Positions 58,623-64,000 of a DNA stretch of 64,000 nucleotides are shown in pieces. Positions within the stretch are counted from its first letter, which is position 1. Every line of letters begins with the position of its first letter. The stretch lies in assembly GCF_000482545.1 (NCBI RefSeq), contig NZ_KI519454.1, forward strand, positions 1,426,001-1,490,000, in the 5' to 3' direction. The notes below the pieces were generated by a model. That model saw nothing but the letters and a program-made list of their open reading frames with translations, did no database searches and had not been told where the DNA came from. The translations under genes were made by a program, and so were the position numbers. The stretch is from Arthrobacter sp. 35W. GTDB lineage: Bacteria > Actinomycetota > Actinomycetes > Actinomycetales > Micrococcaceae.

Positions 58623-59918
58623 CTAGCCTGCCATTTTCTGGGACCAGTAGCTGTCCCAGCCGGCCAACAGCTCGGTGGTGGACATCTGGCCGGTCAGCAC
58701 GCGCTGCAGTTCGCCGTCGGACTTCTTGATCCATTCGGTCCACCAGGAAACGCCGCGCGGCTGGACGGCGGAGATGTACGTGTCGGGGTGCTCCGTCATC
58801 GTCACGTAGGCGGCCCAGGGGCCGGTGCTGTAGAAGCTGTCCTGGGCGGCCGACTTCAGGATCGGAACCAGGCTGTTGTCCTTCGTGAAGGTGGTGGCGG
58901 CATCGCCCTGGGCCAGGTACTTGATGAGCTTGACGGCCTCGGGCTTGGCCTTGCTGCTCTCGGCAATGCCCCAGCCGGCGGAGGCGACGGGCTGGATGGC
59001 CTTGCCCGAGGGGCCGGTGAGCAGCGGAGCCACGTTCCACTGCTCAGAGGTGATCGACTTGGACTCCTTGACTGTGGCGATGACCTCCGGGTCCTGGAGC
59101 AGGAACGACGTCGAGCCGTTGGTGAAGCCCTGGACCATTTCCGGGTAGCCCCACGCCACCGAGGAGGGCGGGGAGCCCTTCTTGAAGAGGTCGATGTAGA
59201 GGTCCATGGCCTCCTGTGCCTTGGGCGAGGAGAAGATCGTCTTGCCGCTGGTCAGCTTGAAGGCGTTCTCCTTGTCGATCTCATCTGCCACATAGGCCTC
59301 GATGATGGCGACGGCGTTGGAGTTGGCGTTGGCACCGCCGCGGAAGGCGTAGCCGAACTTGTTCTCGGCGGGCTTGTTCATGGCCGTGGACTGCTCCAAC
59401 AGGTCGGACCAGCTGGCGGGCGGGCCGGAGAAGCCGGCGGCCTTGACCACATCGGTGCGGTAGAAGAGCGACAGGCCGTAGAAGCCGTAGGGGATGTAGT
59501 AGGTCTTGCCGTCCTGCTTGGAGTAGTTCACGGCGTTGTCGGTCAGGTTGTTCCAGCCGTCCCAGCCCTTCAGATCAGCGCTCATGTCGTAGAGCCACTT
59601 GTTGGCGCCGAAGGAGCCCACCGTGATGTCGCGGGCCTCGACGACGTCGATCCCCTTGCCGGACTGGAGCATCTGCTGGATCTTCTGGTCCGCCTGGTCG
59701 GTGGGCGGGGAGATCAGCTCCACCTTGATCTTCGGATTCTCCTTTTCGAAGCCCGCAATGAGCTTCTCAATGGTGTCTGTCCGGGTGGGGTTGGTGAGGC
59801 TTTCCACCATCTTCAGGGTGACTTGCCCATCGGCGGCGGGAGCGGAGCTGCCGCAGCCGGCCAGGGCAAGGACGGCCGCGAGGCCAACTGCGGCGGACGT
59901 GATGAATCTGGATTTCAT
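58623..59918 (-). CDS. Extracellular solute-binding lipoprotein (family 1)
   Basis: This 431-residue binding protein has a short signal ending in LALAGC (lipidated Cys22) and carbohydrate-binding-protein blocks (ENPKIKVELISPPTDQADQKIQQML, YYIPYGFYGLSLFYRTDVVKAAGF, ASAGWGIAESSKAKPEAVKLIKYLA). GGAGGAT precedes the ATG. It lies between a class V aminotransferase gene and the two permeases. The ligand could be a sugar, an amino sugar or, given the aminotransferase, an amino compound. Confidence 0.9.
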   Translation of the reverse strand: MKSRFITSAAVGLAAVLALAGCGSSAPAADGQVTLKMVESLTNPTRTDTIEKLIAGFEKENPKIKVELISPPTDQADQKIQQMLQSGKGIDVVEARDITVGSFGANKWLYDMSADLKGWDGWNNLTDNAVNYSKQDGKTYYIPYGFYGLSLFYRTDVVKAAGFSGPPASWSDLLEQSTAMNKPAENKFGYAFRGGANANSNAVAIIEAYVADEIDKENAFKLTSGKTIFSSPKAQEAMDLYIDLFKKGSPPSSVAWGYPEMVQGFTNGSTSFLLQDPEVIATVKESKSITSEQWNVAPLLTGPSGKAIQPVASAGWGIAESSKAKPEAVKLIKYLAQGDAATTFTKDNSLVPILKSAAQDSFYSTGPWAAYVTMTEHPDTYISAVQPRGVSWWTEWIKKSDGELQRVLTGQMSTTELLAGWDSYWSQKMAG

Positions 59919-59987
59919 GGGGGATCCTCCGTTGAACGTGCGGGGCTGGTGTCGACCGCGCCCGGGGGCGGGTGCGGTGGTGGTGTT

Positions 59988-61202
59988 TTAGCGGGTGCGG
60001 GCCAGATGGGCCAGCTGTGGGACGGCCTTCTCGGCGAATTCCTCGTAGTCCGACGGCGAGTTGTACAGGTGGGCGGAAATCCGCAGGAAGCCCTCGCCGT
60101 CGAAGGTGGTGATGGCCGTTTCAATGTCCAACTCGTCCGAAATCCAGGCGCGGATGGCGTGCGAGTCTTCATGGGTGGTGGCCAGGCCGCGGGGCAGTCG
60201 GATCAGGCGCAGCGGCCCCACCGGCATGCCGACGTCGGCAGTGGCGTCCTCGCCGGTGGCCGCGGTGAAGGCGGCGCCGATCAGGGCCTGGCCATAGTCG
60301 GCCAGCTCCGCCGAGTAGCTGCGGAAGCCATCCCAGCCGTAGCGGCGCTCGATGGCCTCAAACGAGGTCCCGGCAGCCAGCCACGAGGTGATGTCCTGCG
60401 TGCCCACGTGGTCGAAGCTCTCGGGGAAGGAGTGCGGGAACCCCCATGAATCGATCAGCGGATCCAGCACCTCCTTGAAGGCGCCGCGGGCCACCAGTGC
60501 TGCGGTTCCGCGGGGAGCGCAGGCGGCCTTGTGCAGATTGCCCACCCAATACCCGTCGAACTCCGGCACCGGGAACTCCAGGACCCCCGGCGCGTGGGCG
60601 CCGTCCACAAGCAGCGGGATGCCGCGGGCCTTGGCCGCCGCCGCGATGGCCTCGACAGGGAAGCTGCGTGCCGTGGCAGAGGTGATCTGGTCCAGCACGA
60701 TCAACGCCGTGCGGTCATTGGCCTCGGCCATGACCAGCTCGCAGACGGCCTCCGCATCGGCGTTCAGCGGAACGTCGGCGATGCGGACGCTGCCGCCGCA
60801 GCGGCGGGCGACGCGGCGGGCGCCCTCCAGGACGGCACCGTAGGCGTGGCTGCTCGTGACGATCTCGGCACCGGGGGCGAACGAGAGGGAGTTGTAGACC
60901 GTGCTGACTCCGGCGCTGGCGTTGTGCACCAGGGCGAGGTCATCGGCGTCGACCTTCAGGAACTCCGCGATGCCCACGCGTGCGGCACCCACGGCGGCAG
61001 CCTGTCCCATGAACCAGATGCAGGGATTTTCATCCATGCGGGCCTTGAGCTCCAGCTGGTGCTGCTGCGCGATCCGGGGGACCGAACCGTAGGAGCCGTG
61101 GTTGAGGTGGATCTTGGTGGGAGTCAGCGTCCAATCGGTTATGGACGGCTTGCCTTCCGGCGTCAGCATCGGATGCGGTGCTGTGAGGGAGGGTGATGTC
61201 AC
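59988..61202 (-). CDS. Class V aminotransferase, isopenicillin-N-epimerase-like (CefD family)
   Basis: This 404-residue PLP enzyme has LNHGSYGSVPRIA near the N-terminus, DGAHAPG with Asp200, and the PLP Lys225 in GNLHKAACAPRGTAAL. These features place it with CefD-like epimerases and aminotransferases rather than cysteine desulfurases, as no active-site Cys loop is seen. The likely chemistry is epimerisation, transamination or lyase action on an amino acid. GTG 61202 has AAGG six bases upstream. As the first gene of a transporter operon divergent from a FadR-type regulator, it probably processes the imported compound. Confidence 0.85.
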   Translation of the reverse strand: MTSPSLTAPHPMLTPEGKPSITDWTLTPTKIHLNHGSYGSVPRIAQQHQLELKARMDENPCIWFMGQAAAVGAARVGIAEFLKVDADDLALVHNASAGVSTVYNSLSFAPGAEIVTSSHAYGAVLEGARRVARRCGGSVRIADVPLNADAEAVCELVMAEANDRTALIVLDQITSATARSFPVEAIAAAAKARGIPLLVDGAHAPGVLEFPVPEFDGYWVGNLHKAACAPRGTAALVARGAFKEVLDPLIDSWGFPHSFPESFDHVGTQDITSWLAAGTSFEAIERRYGWDGFRSYSAELADYGQALIGAAFTAATGEDATADVGMPVGPLRLIRLPRGLATTHEDSHAIRAWISDELDIETAITTFDGEGFLRISAHLYNSPSDYEEFAEKAVPQLAHLARTR

Positions 61203-61266
61203 TGGGTGCCTTCTCGATGGAGGTGCGGGCTGGTTTCTCAGTAAGTTACATCACATTTCGGAGCAA

Positions 61267-61293
61267 GACAACGGACAATCACCAATAGTTGTC
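61267..61293. promoter_or_regulatory. Inverted repeat in an AT-rich divergent promoter
   Basis: GACAAC (61267-61272) and GTTGTC (61288-61293) form a perfect inverted repeat with a 15-bp spacer; GGACAAT occurs again inside and near 61378. The 61203-61453 region is clearly AT-richer than the genes and lies between the aminotransferase/ABC operon and the FadR-type gene. No ORF is supported there. Confidence 0.45.
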
Positions 61294-61453
61294 TGATGAC
61301 TTCTATTTAACTTCGTAGAAACAGTCGAAATCGTCCACATAAGACCAAGATAGGTACGATGACTTTCCATATACGTTGGACAATCGAACTCGTAGACTGG
61401 TAGGTGCCAAGGGTGCGGTAGCGTGGCCCTGCAATCGATAGGAGAACAGCCAC

Positions 61454-62152
61454 ATGGGTGCAGTCGAAACGGCGATGCAGGGCCTGCGGAACAAGATCGC
61501 GTCCGGGGAACTGGCCGCTGGCCAGAAGTGCCCTCCCGAGGGCGAGCTGTCCGCCGAGCTGGGCGTGTCCCGAAGTTCACTGCGCGAAGCCGTGCGCGCC
61601 CTGTCCGCGCTGGGGGTGATGGAATCCCGCCACGGCTCGGGGACCTATGTTTCCTCGCTGGAGCCCGCCGTGATTCTGCAAAGCTTCGCATTGCTGGTGG
61701 ACCTGCTGCCGCTGGATGGCCTGTTGGAGCTCTTCGAAGTCCGCCGGCTGCTGGAGGCCCATGCCGCAGCTGCCGCGGCGGCCAATGCCACTCCGGAAAC
61801 CCTGGCTGAGCTGGCGGACCTGGTCGAGCAGATGGAGGCCACCGATGGCGTGGCCTCCATCCCGGAACTCGATTCCAGATTCCACGGTGCCATCTGCGAT
61901 GCCAGCGGAAACTCCACACTGGCGGCCCTGGTGAAGCTCTTCCGCTCCCGCGGCGACCATTTCCACATCATGGACGGCCCCGAAGCCGAGGCCGTGCGCA
62001 CCGGCAGCAACGCCGGCCACCGCGCCATCGTCGAGGCCATCACCAACCGGGATCCGTCCTCGGCCGCCACGGCCGCCGCCGCCCACATCGCCCAGACGGA
62101 GTTCTGGCTGAAGAAACTCCGGCCGGAACCGCGGCTGGCGGACACTAGGTGA
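61454..62152 (+). CDS. GntR-family regulator, FadR/FCD subfamily
   Basis: This 232-residue regulator has a winged HTH (MQGLRNKIASGELAAGQKCPPEGELSAELGVSRSSLREAVRALSALGVMESRHGSGTYV) and an FCD domain (LFEVRRLLEAHAAAAAAANATPETLAELADLVEQME; the later HRAIVEAI and HI segments carry metal-ligand His). AGGAG precedes the ATG. It is divergent from the aminotransferase/ABC operon and is probably its repressor, with an acid or amino-acid effector. Confidence 0.9.
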   Translation: MGAVETAMQGLRNKIASGELAAGQKCPPEGELSAELGVSRSSLREAVRALSALGVMESRHGSGTYVSSLEPAVILQSFALLVDLLPLDGLLELFEVRRLLEAHAAAAAAANATPETLAELADLVEQMEATDGVASIPELDSRFHGAICDASGNSTLAALVKLFRSRGDHFHIMDGPEAEAVRTGSNAGHRAIVEAITNRDPSSAATAAAAHIAQTEFWLKKLRPEPRLADTR

Positions 62153-62283
62153 CTTGTTCCAAACGGCGCTGAGGGGCGCCTGGACGGGCCGCCGATCCCT
62201 CCACAGGCCCCGCAGGCGGGCGCCTTGTTCGATACCGTATTCGATCAACTATCGGCATGCTTGCCAATAACTAGAATATATGT

Positions 62284-64000
62284 ATGAGTACGACGGCGTA
62301 TTCCCCCGACGCTTCGGGGCGCAGGGCCGGTGGGCACGCCCGCCGGATCATCGCCCTGGCCTACCTCGCCGCGACAGTGGGGGACCTGAATTTAGCTCCC
62401 GACGATGCTGACGACGGCGTGGCGGAAGGCCCGCCCAGCGGTTCGGCGGGCGCGGATGGCGGCGCCGGCTGGGTGGGGTTCGAGGCCGAGCCGGGCAGTG
62501 CCCACGCGCCACTCGCAGAGCCCCACTCCACCAGCACCACGTCCGGCGCCACGGATGCCACGTTTGCCGGCGGCGTGGGGGATTCTTCCTGCGGCCCGGA
62601 CGTCCTCGGCCTGGAGGCCCTGGGCGACCACGGCCTGGTCGAACTCGCCGGCCAGCTGGAAACCCTCTCCCGCCGCCTGGACGCCTTCAAGGTCCAGTGC
62701 GCCGGCGAAATCTCCACCCGCACCCTGGCGGGCCGGTACCGGGAGGCCGGGGCCGCGACCCCGGTGGCGATGCTCCGCCAGGTCCTGCAGCTCTCCGCGG
62801 CCGAGGCGGCCAAACGCCTCGTCCTCGCCACGGCGTTCCTGCCCGCCACGGATCCGATCACGCTGGCCCAGGCCCCGGCCCGCCAGCCCGTGCTGGGCGC
62901 CGCGTTCCTGTCCGGGGCGTGTTCGGCCGAGGCCGCCCTGGCCGCCTCGCGGGCCGTCACCGACGCCGCCCACCTGGCCGCCGGCGGGCGGATCACGGCT
63001 TCGGAGCTGGAGGAGGTCGAGGCCCGCCTGGCCGCGGTGGCAGTGGTGGAGTCCCCGGACTTTTTGGCCCGGTGTGCCCGGCGGATCCTGGCCCATCTGG
63101 ACCCGGACGGGTCCGAGCCCACCGAGGCGGAGCTGCTGGCCAAGGAGGGCATCCACTTCGGACATCCCCGCCGGGGCCTGGTCCGGTTCGAGGGGCATTT
63201 GACCCAGCTCTCGTATGAGGAGTTGATGGCCGCGATCGGCACGGGCACGAACCCGCGCACCCTGGCCGGCATCGTGGCCGAGGCCGGCGGTGCCGGTGGC
63301 GTGGTGGCGGTGCCGGGGCAGGGCGCACCCCCGGCCTGGGCCGTCGGAACCCCAGACGGCGGAGGTGCGGATGCCGGCGCCCCGAACGCCACCGGGGGTG
63401 GCGGTGCTGGAGTTGCTGGAGGCGGTGCGCCCGGCATGGGTGGGCCAGGACTGGACGCCCCGGCCAAGGGCCGTCCGGACCGGGCCCGTGCCGCAGCTGG
63501 TGGCGGGCCGCCGTCAGCCGCGGGCACGCGCGGCGCCCCTGACGCGCGGCACGGCGGGTCGCATGCATCCGGCACGGGTGCGGGCGCCGGCGGACCGGAC
63601 GAATCCGGACCGGAGGGCCGGGGCGCAGGGACCGCGGCCGGGGACTGCCCCGGGTTCATTGACGCCATGGACCACTCCGGGCTGGACCCGGACGTGGCGA
63701 GGCGGCTGCTGGCCGCCCAACGCCCCCGCCCGCAGCTGCTCCTGCACGCCCTGCTGGACTGCGTCCGCCTGGCCTCGCGCACGGACACGCTCCCGGACAA
63801 CGGGGGCCTGCGCCCGCAGCTGTTCATCACCATGACCCTGGCAGAGCTCACGGCCGGGTCCGGGTCCGCCGCCGTGCCCCACACCGGGCCGATCCCCATC
63901 ACCGCGGTCCGCCGGGCGGCCTGCGACGCCGGCATCATCCCCGCCGTCCTGGGCGCCGACGGGGAGGTGTTGGACGTGGGCCGGTCCCAGCGCCTGGTCA
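62284..64000 (+). CDS. DUF222-domain HNH endonuclease family protein (C-terminus outside window)
   Basis: The frame is open from ATG 62284 to the window edge (572 codons). It contains a DUF222 domain (VELAGQLETLSRRLDAFKVQCAGEIS; LSAAEAAKRLVLA; SGACSAEAALAASRAV), a long Gly/Ala/Pro-rich linker around residues 340-450 and, at the edge, VLDVGRSQRLV, the segment that normally precedes the HNH nuclease motif. These genes are multi-copy in Arthrobacter relatives and may be selfish nuclease elements; function is unproven. The ribosome site before the ATG is weak, so the start is uncertain. Absence of the HNH part is only due to the window end. Confidence 0.87.
   Translation, partial: MSTTAYSPDASGRRAGGHARRIIALAYLAATVGDLNLAPDDADDGVAEGPPSGSAGADGGAGWVGFEAEPGSAHAPLAEPHSTSTTSGATDATFAGGVGDSSCGPDVLGLEALGDHGLVELAGQLETLSRRLDAFKVQCAGEISTRTLAGRYREAGAATPVAMLRQVLQLSAAEAAKRLVLATAFLPATDPITLAQAPARQPVLGAAFLSGACSAEAALAASRAVTDAAHLAAGGRITASELEEVEARLAAVAVVESPDFLARCARRILAHLDPDGSEPTEAELLAKEGIHFGHPRRGLVRFEGHLTQLSYEELMAAIGTGTNPRTLAGIVAEAGGAGGVVAVPGQGAPPAWAVGTPDGGGADAGAPNATGGGGAGVAGGGAPGMGGPGLDAPAKGRPDRARAAAGGGPPSAAGTRGAPDARHGGSHASGTGAGAGGPDESGPEGRGAGTAAGDCPGFIDAMDHSGLDPDVARRLLAAQRPRPQLLLHALLDCVRLASRTDTLPDNGGLRPQLFITMTLAELTAGSGSAAVPHTGPIPITAVRRAACDAGIIPAVLGADGEVLDVGRSQRLV

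Noticed and set aside
1-64000. CRISPR arrays, tRNA/rRNA genes, insertion sequences, integrases, attachment sites
   Set aside because: No regularly spaced repeats of CRISPR size, no tRNA- or rRNA-like sequence, and no transposase or integrase reading frames or flanking duplications were recognised.

Overview
The window is a chromosomal stretch of a high-GC actinobacterium, most likely Micrococcaceae (Arthrobacter sensu lato). This rests on codon bias, dense ATGA/GTGA gene overlaps, many CUT1-type sugar transporters with FadR/LacI regulators, and a DUF222/HNH nuclease gene of the kind common in Arthrobacter at the right edge. No rRNA, tRNA, CRISPR array, insertion sequence, integrase or phage gene was found. 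It reads as accessory metabolism: transport, catabolism and local regulators.

Layout. 0.3-4.1 kb: a heterodimeric ABC exporter. 4.2-6.2 kb: an AfsA-like (gamma-butyrolactone synthase family) gene overlapping a short-chain dehydrogenase-like gene. 6.4-8.4 kb: a MarR repressor divergent from an MFS pump, with palindromes between. 8.7-12.2 kb: a CE7 esterase divergent from a GH95-like glycosidase. 12.6-15.0 kb: a TetR/MFS pair with two operators. 15.4-18.0 kb: the helicase HrpB. 18.1-24.1 kb: LacI, a sugar ABC importer and a GH13 glucosidase, probably an alpha-glucoside uptake operon. 24.4-27.9 kb: single genes (ankyrin protein, quinone oxidoreductase, DUF503, PRC-barrel-like protein, dodecin).

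28.1-36.1 kb: an oligopeptide/nickel-type ABC importer followed by an LLM flavin monooxygenase and two carboxymuconolactone-decarboxylase/AhpD-fold proteins, preceded by a 37-codon leader ORF with two cysteines. 36.1-40.4 kb: an EamA exporter with its LysR regulator, then a NtaA/DszA-type monooxygenase overlapping a two-domain rhodanese. Together 28-40 kb looks like organosulfur acquisition, which is inference.

40.5-52.7 kb is the least familiar part. A leftward run of overlapping genes encodes a TPP-dependent 2-oxoacid dehydrogenase E1 (alpha and beta), a free-standing lipoyl carrier, a GlcG/HbpS protein, an SDR, a diaminopropionate ammonia-lyase, an NCS1 permease, a metallo-beta-lactamase-fold lactonase, a second SDR and a DUF1275 protein. 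It is divergent, across an AT-rich operator region, from a gamma-glutamyltransferase homologue, an M20 peptidase homologue lacking several metal ligands, and a GntR/FCD regulator. I know no described pathway with this set; it looks like a regulated catabolic island for a nitrogenous, possibly gamma-glutamylated or acylated, substrate.

52.8-56.7 kb: an AraC regulator divergent from a PhyH dioxygenase, then a serine-hydrolase lipoprotein and a PPOX-fold protein. 56.8-62.2 kb: a sugar-type ABC importer with a class V aminotransferase, divergent from a FadR-type regulator. 62.3 kb to the edge: the truncated DUF222 gene. Starts were placed by Shine-Dalgarno motifs, family N-termini and overlaps; all function calls come from reading sequence by eye.
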